Assembly (NCBI GenBank): GCA_002205965.3
Contig: NADL03000608.1
Location: 186,001 to 250,000, forward strand
Direction: 5' to 3'
DNA: 64,000 nt
Origin: Kappaphycus alvarezii
Lineage: Eukaryota > Rhodophyta > Florideophyceae > Gigartinales > Solieriaceae
This document shows positions 9,836 through 21,443 of the stretch, in pieces. How positions within the stretch are numbered: the first letter of the stretch is position 1; every line of letters begins with the position of its first letter. Under the pieces are notes generated by a model. The model was given only the letters and a program-made list of their open reading frames with translations. It had not been told where the DNA came from and did no database searches. Both the position numbers and the translations under genes were made by a program.

Positions 9836-11749
9836 ACTTATTAGTTCTGCGAATATGACAGGAGGGGTTTCTGGACTAAGAATAAACAAGAAGAGTGGCC
9901 AAAAAGGAATGTAAGTTGTGTACACCTTGCTACCAATGGCCCTTCCTGCACAGATAGAGGCGTTTCTGAGGTACACTATAGTATCAGATCGTTCCAAAAA
10001 ACTCCTCTCTTATTGGAAAACATACGACCATGTATGAGGGCGTGGTATTAGAATTCCAGTTATATCGGATACAGGAATTCGACGACGGGTCTACGACGGT
10101 TTTTTTCCAAAGCATATAATGTCAAAATAAACAGCAAAGTGGTCACCTTGTTTACTTTCGCTTTTTTTCCCTGCTGCAACCGGGTAGTGGATACTGCGCT
10201 AGTGCTGGCAAGAAGTTCACTAACATCAATTCTTTGCAAAATCAGTCTTTATCGTTCGCTTTCGCGGAGTGCGTACTCTTGGGAAGTAATCTACGATGTT
10301 TGGACTTTCACTTTCATTTTTTTTCTTTCTCTGTTTTGGAACAGAGAAAGGAGAACGAAGAAGACCTCTCACTTCGCACCGGGAAATCTAACTTGCCTAA
10401 TCAGATTGTTACAGACGCTTTATCGTGAGTTGGACTACTGGCGCTTGTACTACAAAGGTAAGATGATACAAATGTCCTCTGACTTCGCCACGAGGAAGCT
10501 AATAGTGTACTCAGTTTATCTTGAATCTTATATTATCGTTTCGTCAACACCACCAGTACTGAGACTAATCCTTTCATTTCATTTTATTCTCCGGCCTTAT
10601 CTTTAGAGTGACTATTGGTGCTAAGACGGAACTACCAGCGTAAGGTTCAGATTGCTTTTGATTTTGAATAGGCTCAGTAATTACTCTTCGACCCTTCCAT
10701 GCGTCTCCCTCGGTTAGCGACTGCTTTTTTTCTCGTTGTAAACTTTCTCTTGTCCCTGGACACGCGTGCGCAGGCCACTGAGACATTGTAAATTACTATT
10801 ACATCTCGACTACTCGAGTTGTTTATAGTTATTGACCACAAAATAACCAAAACTGTAATATATCACATACAGAAAATCGGTTAGAGTCTCGCTACGCTTC
10901 TGGATGGTACGTAACTTTTCTGTCTTCACGAACCGTGGTCAGTAGTCCTTTTCACCATGATGTGGTTTGATTCACTGTCGCTTATCTGTATTAATTACTG
11001 GAACTATTCCAACTCTGTAACCCCTTGCCATTTTCTTGTCCTTGTCTATTTTATTGAGCACTATAAAATATCCTTTCTGTACATTAGTTGCAGATTTACA
11101 GATCTTTGGTGACGCGGTAGGTTGGGATGCATAATAAATTACATTCAGGGACAGTAATGGTATTACCCTCTCGTAGGTGCCATCAAGCTAGATTCATGTT
11201 CGATGCAAGTGTGGACGTTGAATTTAATGACCTAGGACAAACTTTACGTTACGGACAGGCACTTTATTGCTAGTTATTGGACAAGGAGATACTTTCCATC
11301 AGTTCGGGTGCTCATTTTCAGTGAAAAGTTTAAGCACAGACTCTTGGATACCTTTTTCGTTGCCATAGTGCAGTACCAACATCTCCGCGCGGATTATTGT
11401 CGGACTTTTCACGGTTATCTTTCTGATTTCCGTACAATCACTAAACATGACTTCCTAGTTCTGTACAAGTACCACATGCACGAGTGGTGTTTATACTGGT
11501 ACGAATGATGTCGTTTACAGTCCTGTACCAACTCGAATTTTGAAATGAGACGGTAAATCGAGTGCAATCTATTGTATAAAATACCATCTGGCCAACAGAA
11601 TTTTATTGACATATATTATTTTATATTTAATTCTTAAAAACTCGTTTTACTGTCCTCTGGACGGCAGCGACCCCATTAAATAGGCAATCCTTTTTAAAAA
11701 AGTATTACGTAGTGCATTTTTTCGATCAAATTGTACTTCCCAACGTGGT
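9836..11749. other. No gene recognised; AT-rich, possibly includes the 5' LTR of element B
   Basis: By position the 5' LTR of B should begin here, but I found no matching copy elsewhere. The longest plus frame (10139-10606, 155 residues) is hydrophobic and lacks recognisable motifs. I do not call a gene. Confidence 0.4.
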
Positions 11750-13085
11750 CCTGGAGTGCACATTTTTGCTGCAGCCACTAAATCCCCTTACGAGACTCCT
11801 CAACGACGGTAATAGGCTCTTCATGTTTCTTTTCTTTCACCCGAAGTTCTTCCCTCTACTCCAAGCATTCCCCGGCGACTAAGACAGGAGAATGTCCGCT
11901 CTGATGTTCCTAAGACTAGCAGTTTGCCATTGAGTGGCCTTTGAGTGGCCCTTATTCCCACAGAAGGAGCAAAATGTGTCCTTGTAGGGGTTCTGCAGGC
12001 ACTAAGTTGCATGGTTACCCTTTTATTTATCTACACTGCAATTATAGTTGTCATCAACCGTAGCGGCAGGTCTTTCCTCACAAACTGCTCCTTCACGAAG
12101 AATTAAACCCCTGAAAACAGTCCAGATAGCTGCCAAACTTTGTTTTCAAGCAGCTGCGGCTTGAAATCTAGCACATTGAGTCTCTACAGAATCCTCCTTG
12201 GAACGACCACAGGCGCTCGAGCCGCCTCTTTTCAGCGCAAAATGACTTTTTACCGAACTGAAAGTCTTCAACTTATTTCTGAAGTCTCTTGTATTCTGAT
12301 GGTGCCCGACACATGTCGAAATGAGCCAACTGTGGGTGTTTTGCCACTGCTTTACAAAGAAAACCAAATTAGAGGGTCTTATAGAAGCCGAACCTTTTTG
12401 GTATTCATCCGAATTACAGATACTCCTTTTTTTTAGCTTACAGTCTTCATTCCACAGCATCTTGAATTTCAGCCTTCTTCGCGAACTGGAAGAGGAGCTT
12501 CTTAACAACCTCGTACTTCTCCACGTCTTCACTGTGGATATTTCCTACGCAAATGACTCGTATAGGAAGCCGAAGGCTGCCCCCTCCAGATGACAAAGAA
12601 TACACAGGGCCTTCAAGTTGTTGGTTTTCCCGCGCATGAAGACGTTCTCGAACGAGAATAGGAAGCGGACAATGGCGATAGCGTGAGCAATACGATAGCT
12701 GAGCTTTTACCTCTTCATACTTGCGAAACACGCCAACTAATGAGATGCAGGAGGTCACCTATCGATTGCGCCTCATATAGGCACTGCTTGCATTCTGAAG
12801 TACATTACTGTACCGTATACTGTGGCTACCGTCACGTATCCGTTCATTGGTTACACTCTCGATTAGGTAGTGTAGCTAGTCGTTCGCATTATGCGATGTG
12901 AACCTGCTGCCGTCATGTAGCCGCGCATTGGTCGCGCTTTTGATCCTGCGTTGTAGATGCTTTTTGCTCAGGTTTAGACATGTTTACATTTAGATTGCAT
13001 TATGAAATGCTTGTTTCCTTCCTCTATTTTGCTTACCTGGGCCAGGCTGAACCTCCTCTCCCTTCTACTTTTTTGAAGTCTAAGC
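11750..13085 (-). pseudogene. Gypsy gag fragment C
   Basis: Minus-strand peptides match element B gag in the same order: ENVFMRGK with KALCILCHLEGAAFGFLYESFA-type sequence (about 12650-12550), EKYEVVKKLLFQFAKKAEIQ (12447-12520), then zinc-region DNA at about 12040-12110 that aligns with 8880-8950. The start region at 13000-13060 resembles the B gag start but is diverged. No RT or integrase lies to its left before element B, so this is a 5' fragment or a heavily deleted copy. Confidence 0.65.
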
Positions 13086-13579
13086 GTCCCCCCCCTTTCC
13101 TTTTGTATGCCGCCAATATAGTCGCGACATAAAGTAGCGGGACATCCAGGGCCTCCCGTCGGGACACCTGTCCCGCCAAAGTGCCCCTCCTGACTGTATG
13201 CACCCTCCGACATACAGTTGCACAGCTCCCTTCCTTTTCTTTCCTTTTTTTCTTGTCCTGACTCCACTGCGTTCCCAACTACTTCCTGCTACCTCAACAC
13301 CGGCACACGCCGCAAACTCCTCCCAGTGGCAAGCTTTTTTCGCTGGTGTGGTCCGCTTCTGCACGGCGAAACTGACGCTTAGAGCTACAAAAGGAAAAGA
13401 AAGAAGAGGTTAACCTGTGAGGCGCGGGAAATGCCTGCAATAATATGAAACAGTACAATTTGTTTGCGAAAGCTGTAAAAAGGTTACATTATGTAGCTAA
13501 AGAGCCCCACTGTACGTACCTTCCGAAAGCAAATATAGATACAATCAACTTATTGTTCATTACTGGTTACAAAACAAGT
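13086..13579. other. No gene recognised; probable leader or LTR remnant of fragment C
   Basis: Pyrimidine-rich plus strand with CTTTTCTTTCC-type runs; the open minus frames here are low-complexity basic peptides. It is the downstream flank of the spliced gene. Confidence 0.35.
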
Positions 13580-14427
13580 TTACTGGGCCAATAGGAAAGT
13601 AGGATTCTGAGCAGCATATGATTGATCCCCAATCGCACGTAACCCAACGTACACTATACGTGTGGAACTATCGGTCCAACCTAAATAGCATTGTTCCTCT
13701 AAAAAATCATAACATCTAAAAGGTAACTTAATTCTACCCGTAGACATAATTTTTTCGTGTACCCGTTCCCGGTGCTCTCGAAGTCGCATGTCGAACCTTA
13801 AACATTTGACAGGAGTGACACGGCGCACAGCAGGGTCTTCTACCCAGTCCCAGGCCTTTTGCAGTTGCTCCGGGCTCAATAACTCAGCGGGCCACGCAAC
13901 TTTTATCTCGAGCACGTTCCTCCTATCACCGACGCGGAGCTGGTAGTCTTTAGAACAAACACCAGTCGGTAATACAACTGCAACGGAAAATCTCTTCATG
14001 CTAGTCTCCTCCACATACCAAACAGAGTATTCTTGAATGGGACAAAAATCCAACCCCCCATCTACGGCAACATCCTTCCCTGAACCCTCCTTCTCCTCGC
14101 CATCGCTCGATTCATCCAAGAGATCCTCTTCTCCCACCTTTTCCTCTATACCAAGCCGTGCAGATACAAAATGGGAATGTTGAGCTGTTAATGTACTTAG
14201 TAAAAGTTAGTAGTAACAGTCAAAAACAAAAAAAACGTACTCTCTCCAAATACCATCGAGGTCTTTGGATTGTTGTGGCAAACACTATAGTTGTCGATTT
14301 CAATGTCCTGAAAAGGGGGATCCACTTTTTTGATGATGGCAGCCGTTTCAGACCCCGTAATTTCCCCATTTTCGAGCATTGCCTTTAGTCGTTTCACAGG
14401 GCTAGAGTTTTTTGTTAGGCGAACCAT
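13580..14427 (-). CDS. Conserved-looking protein of unknown function, two exons, 263 residues
   Basis: Exon 1 is 14427-14241 from the ATG at 14427; exon 2 is 14184-13580 to the TAA. Removing the 56-nt intron keeps one open frame of 264 codons. The N-terminus (MVRLTKNSS, KAMLENGEITGSE) is a short helical motif of the kind 'alL..GEItG.E' that I recall in hypothetical proteins of algae; an acidic linker (EEDLLDESSDGEEKEGSG) follows, then a compact domain with VAVVLPTGVCSKDY, LEIKVAWPAELL and RIKLPFRCYDF. That VVLPsGV / VxWP / LPF pattern also recalls families seen in diatoms, but this is memory, not a search. No catalytic signature, signal peptide or membrane span is seen. The gene is intact and has E2F-like boxes upstream. 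Confidence 0.75.
14185..14240 (-). other. Spliceosomal intron, 56 nt
   Basis: On the minus strand the intron begins GTACGT and ends TTAACAG. It contains a perfect TACTAAC branch motif (14212-14206) about 20 nt before the acceptor and a T-rich tract after the donor. Removal joins codon 62 to exon 2 in frame and bypasses the stop that ends the unspliced frame. Confidence 0.85.
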
Positions 14428-14544
14428 GTTGTAATTGAATATTGTGCGAAACTCTGCGTGAAACCTAAAACTAGACTATGCTACTCTTTACATTTCTTTT
14501 TCGTTTGTCGTCCACTGCGATTGGAGACACCTTTTTTGTTTCTG

Positions 14545-14603
14545 TTTGGCGCCAAATTATCTGTTTCTATATACCGCCAAATTGTGAGGGTATACCGCCA
14601 AAA
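14545..14603 (-). promoter_or_regulatory. Cluster of E2F-like sites upstream of the spliced gene
   Basis: TTTGGCGCCAAA, a perfect palindromic E2F/DP-type site, lies at 14545-14556. Two further TTTGGCGGT boxes (minus-strand sense) lie at 14573-14581 and 14594-14602, 21 bp apart and each followed by TATA. All are 115-175 bp upstream of the ATG at 14427. E2F sites drive G1/S genes in plants and algae; whether they act here is inference. Confidence 0.5.
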
Positions 14604-14699
14604 TTTGCGTTCCCGTTTACTGATACTCACTTGGGTGAGGTTGGAAAAATATAGTTTTGCTTGTTTTGTGTAGCAATTGAATCCCTTAGGCATAACCTG

Positions 14700-15770
14700 T
14701 TTGTAATGTACAGTATGTAGGCTGCCTTATGTGAGCCGCATTTTGCAATTGTTTTTTATCTGTTCAACACGCAATTTTTGTAATGACCTTTACTGTACTG
14801 TACAACTAAATTGTAGTTTTTTTCTGTCTGAATGAAGTACTGTACAGTATTCTACAGTATTTTGGGAGATTGTCGCATATACAGTACTGTACAGAACTAT
14901 CTTGTGCATCATACTGTACAGTACGACTGAGCACAGTACATCAGTGCAATATTACTGCATGTAGTGTATGCACAAGTACGGTACAGTACAAAACAGTGGT
15001 GTCTGTGATACCAGGGAGCGTGGCACCATGAAATTACGGAATGTGAACGGTTGCGGGAGCGCGAAGGCTCAGCATGGGCAAGTATGTCATGTGAAGTGTG
15101 GAACAAACTCATTACAGTGAAACGCATTGTGGAGTAATAACCTCGCATCCTTTAACAGGAAGATGTAATTCCGAAAGGTCGTGAATCGCTTGACTTGATG
15201 TAGCGTATTATGTTGTTGGTAGGATATAAGCGACGTCAGACCTGCGACGGAGAAACAAAAATAGGGAAGAGAGGAAGAATTAAAACAGAATCACTGACTA
15301 CCACAGTCACAGTCACCCATTTCGTCTCGTTTACCGCGCAGGGTAAACCTACGGACTCATTGAGCGATGAGCCTTAGTACGGTCTGGTTTTATGCTACGA
15401 ACGTAACCAGCAATACACTCTGGGATTATTCAGATCCCCGTCTGACCGACATGTACTACGTACATCGAACTGTTCATTTCTATATTTTATTGTACTGTAC
15501 ATTTTAGTTTACAGTACAGTACTGAACTGTTTGACCGAATGTGGTAATAAGAAGTGCACAGTACAGTATACAGTGCAATGCTGTACTGTACTGTAGTGTA
15601 CTGTACTGTACAGTATACAGTACTGTATTTTAGGATTGTTCAATAAACCACTGTACTGTGCCGTACAGTACATACACCAGAATCTAGTACATTACAGTAG
15701 TACAGTAACTAAAAGTACAATACTGCACCGCAAATACTTACTACAGAGTACTGTACTGTATTGTACATTA
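14700..15770. repeat. Cluster of TACTGTAC / GTACAGTA palindromic repeats
   Basis: Dense runs of TACTGTA, CTGTACAG and GTACAGTA occur at about 14790-15000 and 15485-15770, including nearly uninterrupted arrays at 15575-15635. The same short word appears singly at 2955, 9730, 12810, 20045, 25820, 30365 and elsewhere. The units are self-complementary, so they may form cruciforms. No gene lies in this stretch. Confidence 0.8.
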
Positions 15771-16885
15771 CAAAAATGAACTCGACAAAAATTTTGCCGA
15801 AAATTTTGTAAAAGTTTTGCCCTACATATAAGACGAGGTTTTGGGTCTGAAAATTGAAACGAACTAAACCCTTTCTGAATGAAGTTTGAGTACATGAACA
15901 TTTTTGATAATTATACAGAACGACATAATCTATACAAGCATGTTTTTTAACCGAAACATCATCCAAAAAGTTTTAAAAGAACTGTTTTACTTCAGTTTCG
16001 CCCTCATTTCTGTTTCTCTCAAAACGGAGTTTCGCATTAACTAAAAAGTAGCGAATACAAATTCCTTCCTTGAATGTTACACGTATCTTCTTTGATGCAG
16101 CCCCTGGTTATTGACATTAAATGCCAAACATAACACACGAAAGAAATATACCGTTTAAAATGTAAGGCTTTCGGACCGAAAGTTTCCCCGAAAGTTTCAG
16201 GTAAACATCATGTCATTCCAAGTGACATTGATGTTTTAAAATGCAAAAATGAAAGTAAAATCAATAGTCAACCTTTCATAAAATAGAAGAGGTTTTTATG
16301 TTGCTAAATTTGAAATTTGTATCTTAAAGGCTCAGTATTTGCGACACCTTTGAAAATTTTGAATGTTCTCTAGTTTACGACTACTTTATCTATTTATGAA
16401 AGAAAAATAAACTTTAGTATTGGGAAAAGTCCAACTAAATCATCTATGAGTTTATTCAACAATAAATCAGTCAAATGATATAATTTATTTCTACATATCG
16501 ATCGCATTTTGTGTTAAAGTGTTTTTGTTATGAAAAGAGGTCGATATCTGAAAAAACAAAATTCCAATCAATATGGAGTTATGTGAAGAAACTGTTCGAC
16601 TTTAGGTTACTGTTTGATTTAAAATTAAATGCAATGAGTGTTTCAAAGCTCCACATTTCAGAACATGTACCCTTTTTCCCAATACAATGTTTTGATGTGA
16701 TACGATAGGCTTGTATTAATAATGTAAATTCAAATATAATTTTTATGTTTATTAAGGCTATCAGTTAAATTAAGCAATTAATAATAGAGTTTCCGTGAAG
16801 AAATTGGTATAAAACGTTTTTCATTGCCGAAAACTTGGTTTTGTTACGATTTTTAAGCTCTGGCAATTGTATAATGGCTTTATAA
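15771..16885. other. AT-rich, no gene recognised
   Basis: Only short open frames occur; the longest (16511-16708) has no motif. It is the 5' flank of the first DDE transposase. Confidence 0.5.
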
Positions 16886-16889
16886 TGAA

Positions 16890-17790
16890 ATGTTACGGTA
16901 TCAGAGTTTGCCTTCACTGGATTGCGCCTTATGGGGGAAGGTTCAAGGCAGTTTTTTCCTCTTCATCATTTACCCGAAGATTATTTTCGCTTTTCGGGGT
17001 AACTTCTTTGTTTTTTTACAAAGCTTGGCTTCGAATGTCTGTAAGACCGCAGAGAGGTATGATTTCTGTCCTTCTTATCTCGTCACTGTATTTCTTGTAA
17101 GTATATCAAGCTGAATCCAGTAATTGCATATTTGCTGGTTGTGACGAAAAGACGTTTCGTAAGTGGCCATGGAAAGTGATCAATTGTCTGGCGGAGATTT
17201 ATGTGCTAAGTTTATAACTTACTCTTTGCTCTTTGTTTCCTAGATTTAATTTTAACTCAACTAGCATTTCTTGAGATTAACTGGTCAAATCGACTCGAAA
17301 ATCCTGCTGTTTCTCGCTGGCAAATTCCGTTAATGACACTGATTGCCCTATCGATAAGCCTGGAGAGTTCGACACGCGCTGGTATTCGCATAAGTTTCAT
17401 TCCTCAGGAATAAGGTATGAAATGGCAGTGAGCATCGTGGGTGGAGATATTGTATGGGTCAACAGATCATATCCTTGTGTAAGTCTTCTTGATGTCAACA
17501 TTTATAGGATGAATCTGAAGAGACATTTGTTGGATGGTGAATTGGTTGTTGCAGACAAAGGATATCCTGATTCCACATGCCTCCGCAAGCTAACGCCGCA
17601 AATGGATGGTGAGAAGTCTCGAAGGATCTGAGCAAGGCATGAATCGCAAATAGTCGTATTAAGCAGTTCAAGTTGTTGTCGATTCCATTTAGGCACAGGT
17701 TGTCCCCGCATCGAAACTGTTTTATCGCCTTTGCATGTTTGGTCCAGTTAATGTTCGAATGTGTGCATCCTTTTTTTTGATTTGTAGTAT
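16890..17790 (+). pseudogene. DDE_Tnp_4-type transposase 1 (PIF/Harbinger or IS5-like), broken
   Basis: Plus-strand peptides in order: CDEKTFRKWPWKVINCLAEI (about 17140), LEINWSNRLEN (17270), NDTDCPIDKPGEFD with the first Asp (17330), WYSHKFHSSGIRYEMAVSIVGGDIVWVN (the stretch to about 17455), GELVVADKGYP with the second Asp (17540), ARHES with the Glu (17635) and RIKQFKLLSIPFRHRLSPHR (17660-17710). This is the DDE_Tnp_4 'SHKF, GdIVWvnGpyP, aD.GY, ARHE, rlKqF' layout. A TAA precedes the KTFRKW segment, and a T-rich stretch ending TTTCCTAG at about 17240 could be an intron acceptor. At least two frame changes occur. Confidence 0.75.
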
Positions 17791-18149
17791 AGCAACATCT
17801 GCTGGTTACGATCCAATGTTTGGATCGTAGTTTATAAATGATGTTCTATGTTTGTAATTTTTCCATTAGACCAAAGTAACAGATACAGGGTGCGCACGGC
17901 GTTACCTAGAACAATAGATTTGCACCAGTGCAAAATAGGTATGGGGGTGGTGGCTGCACAGTACACAAATTTTCAAAATATTGCCCATTATTTGGCGCCA
18001 TATCTGAGACATAGGCAAACAGCTGCATTCCAAGATGAGATAAGGTAAGTACGAAAAGAGCGGGTAAACTACTAAATGACGGGCTGAGTATCTAGAAGTA
18101 TTATATTGGGTAGCGCGGTACCCGAACAAGAAAACTGCAAAACCAGAAG
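17791..18149. other. Spacer between the two DDE elements
   Basis: No gene is recognised. A pair of similar words (CGATCCAATG and TTGGATCGT) near 17808-17830 forms a short inverted repeat that could mark an element end. Confidence 0.3.
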
Positions 18150-19485
18150 ATGGAAAACTTTACGGCAGCAAACGCAGCAAATGCGTTGCGCCTTCTAGCC
18201 GACGCCGCTGTGGATCGAGAGGACGAGTTAGGACAGTATGAGAGTGAGCCTATCCACAATGATTCTGATGAAGAATGTGACTCTAGGTCCCCTATCACAG
18301 ATCTATTCTACGAAAAAGGAGGTAATCAAGCTATTGTTCAGATGAGCAATTTTAATCGTCAAGAGCTGGATGGAATATACGATATTATCTCGGACCATGT
18401 CAGCACACATTACAATGTAGGTCGTGGTCGCAAAAGCCCCTTTACCGCTAAAGATATGCTTTTTATGGTGCTTACTGTTTTAAAATGCGGCGGGCAATGG
18501 GATTTCATGGCACGCGTCTTCCAGCAAAAAGCCCCTAGCTTCGAGCGGCAGGTCGGAAAATTTATTGATGTCGTGTGTGGATATCTATACGAAGAACTAG
18601 TGGAAGGTGCTGCAAAACGGTACAGTATGAAGAAGCTTGAGGCTATGAACACTACTTTCGGCAACTTCCCACAGGCACGCTACGCTACTGATGTTACATT
18701 TCAGCAAAGCTATAGGCCAAGTGGCAACATACAAGAAGGGAAACTTTACTTTAGTGGCAAGCATAAGCTCTACGGTTACAAAGTGGAAGTGTCGGTTCTA
18801 CCTAACGGTCTGGCGATAGGTTGTAGCAAACACTATCCAGGGTCCGTTTCAGATTTCGATATTTTTAGGAAGATGCTAACCTTCCATGAGGCGCAATTAG
18901 TCAAACCTGTCGATGATTTGGAAGTAGAGGACCCCGAACCAGGGCACGAAACTTGGGCCCTACTTTGCGACAAGGGATATCAGGCATCAAAGAGATTTGT
19001 AGAGCTATACATCCTAAGAAGAAACCCGCAAATGGTATACTTTCTATTGCGGAAGAACAGGAAAACAAATCTATATCATCGGATAGAATTTTAGTTGAGA
19101 ACTACTTTGGGAGGATGGTGTGCTTATGGAACATTCTTTCTACTAAATGGAAATGGAACGAATCAAACTACGATAAGTTCTTTAAATTTGCCTCGCGCTA
19201 ACCAACTACCATATTCGGATGTACAAGTTGCATGTAAGGGATAGCAAGCACTATTGTCGCGTCAAGAACCGCCTCTACTCAATCGGGGAAGATATTGTTG
19301 CTAAGCGTCGCCGAACGCAGGCAAAATATCGGGCCAAGCGTGCTAGGCGTATGGAGGCACATTTTGAGGGCTCTGGTGGAAGCTCAATTGGGCGCAGGGT
19401 CACGCCACCCACGGCGCTTCGTAGCCGCTTTCATGCCGATACTCCATATCCGGAGAGTCAGCCCGATTTCGAATTTGAACAGTAG
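18150..19485 (+). pseudogene. DDE_Tnp_4-type transposase 2, two frame breaks
   Basis: The ATG at 18150 opens a 314-residue frame: an acidic N-terminus, a helical segment (KDMLFMVLTVLKCGG, FMARVFQQKAPSFERQV), then ATDVTFQQSYRP with the first Asp, YFSGKHKLYGYKVEVSV, DFDIFRKM and LLCDKGYQ with the second Asp. The frame then steps: HPKKKPANG and RILVENYFGRM (Glu) read from 18953, and LTNYHIRMYKL plus a basic tail read in the frame of 19219-19485. Both breaks shift as if one base were missing. Intact, it would be about 440 residues. The family cuts and pastes DNA between terminal inverted repeats, which I could not locate. It differs clearly from transposase 1. Confidence 0.85.
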
Positions 19486-20424
19486 TTCGATTTGGGGTTT
19501 TCTACTTTTTGAGCTACCTAGTTCTTTTTATTGCAGTAAATGATTTCCTTTTTTGTTTTGTCACTTCTACTTTTGGTAGTCTTTTCGTATTTTACTCGGT
19601 CACCTACAATTGTATGTGCTCACATGGACGGATTCAGGTGTTTTAGTTTGCAGTTTGTAACTGCTTATGAGACCTATTGAATAGGTAAACTAAGTATTGT
19701 AATTTTCTTATTCTCTGCCTACATCGAACATCATGCGCATTTCTGGATTCCCCTCAATGGATCGCTGACTGGAAACTGGGTTTCTGGTGTTTTTGTTGTA
19801 CTGTATAAAGCCATGTAGTTGTTTTACAGGAGGAGATTCGTACGTGGTTGATACTGGTTGGAGTAGCCCGGGGCTAGATACTGCAAGCCCTAGTCCGAAC
19901 GCCAGTTCGTGATTTTCCTCGTTGTTCCCGCACCCTCCTGGGCTCAGGTAAGCAAAATAAGGGAAGGACACAAGCATTTCACATTACTCATATTCCACTT
20001 TCCTCGTGGCATATGACAGCAGCACAGTAGGCATCATACAGTAAGTACTGTACAGTACTGTACTGTTCCAGCACCAAGATTACAGTTAAGCAACCTGCAG
20101 TAGTTCGTACTTAAAGAAAACCCAGTCCTTGTAGCGCTCGAAGGCTCCGAGACCAAGGTACCAACAAAATGATTCAACCATCGGTCAAGCCTGTAACGGT
20201 TTCTCTCTTTCGTAGACCAACTTGACATTGTCTCGGGCAAGCTTTCAATGTCCCCCCTTCCCTTAGACAAGTGGTACAGTATCCATACACCTAAGACTTC
20301 GGTAACTCTGCTGTGACCCGTGCCAGTACCCATGTATACTGAAGCGGCACGCAATGGTTGAGATGACCTCATCAATCAGGCGATGCTTGTATAGCACGGG
20401 GCGCCAAGAGGCTGGAGGCTGAAC
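19486..20424. other. No gene recognised
   Basis: The region contains a short TACTGTAC run at 20040-20067. Minus frames at 19708-19977 and 20034-20375 have no recognisable motif. Confidence 0.45.
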
Positions 20425-21333
20425 TCAGGGGCGGGTGGTGGGCCATCTGGTGGGCCATCTGGAACATGGAACATGGAGTGCGCAGCAAGACGTCGCGGAC
20501 CATATCACAGTAGGCGATCTCGACTGCGCTGCGGACGTGTTGAGTTTGGTGGCCTTGCTGTGGGTGGTTGATTTGAACGGGGGCGTAACATTGATATTAT
20601 AGGCGAGAGGCAGTGGTTGGCGTACGTTGCTGAGAGCGTGGGTGGAAGCTGCAGGGGGGATGGGTGCGGGCGGTAAGTTGGTGCCGGGGATCGAGAGTGG
20701 TCTTGCACTTTCATTCACGGCTGGTGGCGCGGATGGCGTGATGGTAAATAGCTTTGCAAACTGAGTTGTGACGATACGGCCGGCCGAAACCAGAAGTGGA
20801 GGATCAACAGAGTAGTTCTCGAAAACTTCAATCTTCTTTCGGCAGTGGTGGCTAGTAAGGGGAGGCCCTCTGGTAGGACTGCAGGCAGAGGTGTCGTTTC
20901 AGCATGACTGTCATGTGGGTGGCGGGGATAGTGGTAGTTTTGGTGGAGCGGCCAGTAAGGAACGAGGCGGCAGTGCAGTGTCGGAAGGCCAGTCTGTGAA
21001 TGCGGAGGCGTACGTTGGCATTACTGTGTTTGCAAGGGATAGGGATGGCTCTCCACTCGTCGTCCTTCCAATGGGTCTGGATCGTAATGTCTTCGTATTA
21101 AGAGGGCTGCGTTGAGTGAGGCAGCGAGGAAATAGCGCGTGCAGGGACCAAGGTTGGGGTAGCATACGGAGGGGGTGCGGGGCGTGGAGTACCGAGCGCT
21201 GCAATCTCGAAGACGGGGCTGAGCCTAGGACGCTGATGCGATAAGGGCATGGAGGGAGAGGTGAATGTCGCACCGTAGAACTTTGATCGCCTGGATGGAA
21301 TAAAGGCAAGCTGATGCATGGAGCGTCTTGCAA
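20425..21333 (-). other. GC-rich region with uncertain minus-strand frames
   Basis: Two minus frames (20425-20718 and 20911-21333) are Pro/Ser/Thr-rich, and a third frame reads EDITIQTHWKDDEWRAIPIP near 21080-21030, the only stretch with a folded-protein look. If a gene lies here it is frame-broken. A 12-bp unit (GGTGGGCCATCT) is duplicated in tandem at about 20436-20460. I assign no function. Confidence 0.25.
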
Positions 21334-21443
21334 AGGGGTGTGCTGCAGCTACCGCTACTTATCAAAACCTCATCTTGTTGAGTAAATTTTGGACATCTCG
21401 CCTCGACGCATCAATTTAATCTGGGACTGACAGTCTATGCGGC

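Noticed and set aside
10139-10606. 155-residue plus-strand ORF
   Set aside because: Hydrophobic and Phe/Leu/Ser-rich without any motif; T-rich DNA can give such a frame by chance.
14700-15770. CRISPR-like array
   Set aside because: The repeated words are short, overlapping and self-complementary with no unique equal-length spacers.
20911-21333. 140-residue Pro/Ser-rich minus ORF as a gene
   Set aside because: Composition follows GC-rich DNA, and other frames over the same bases look equally open.
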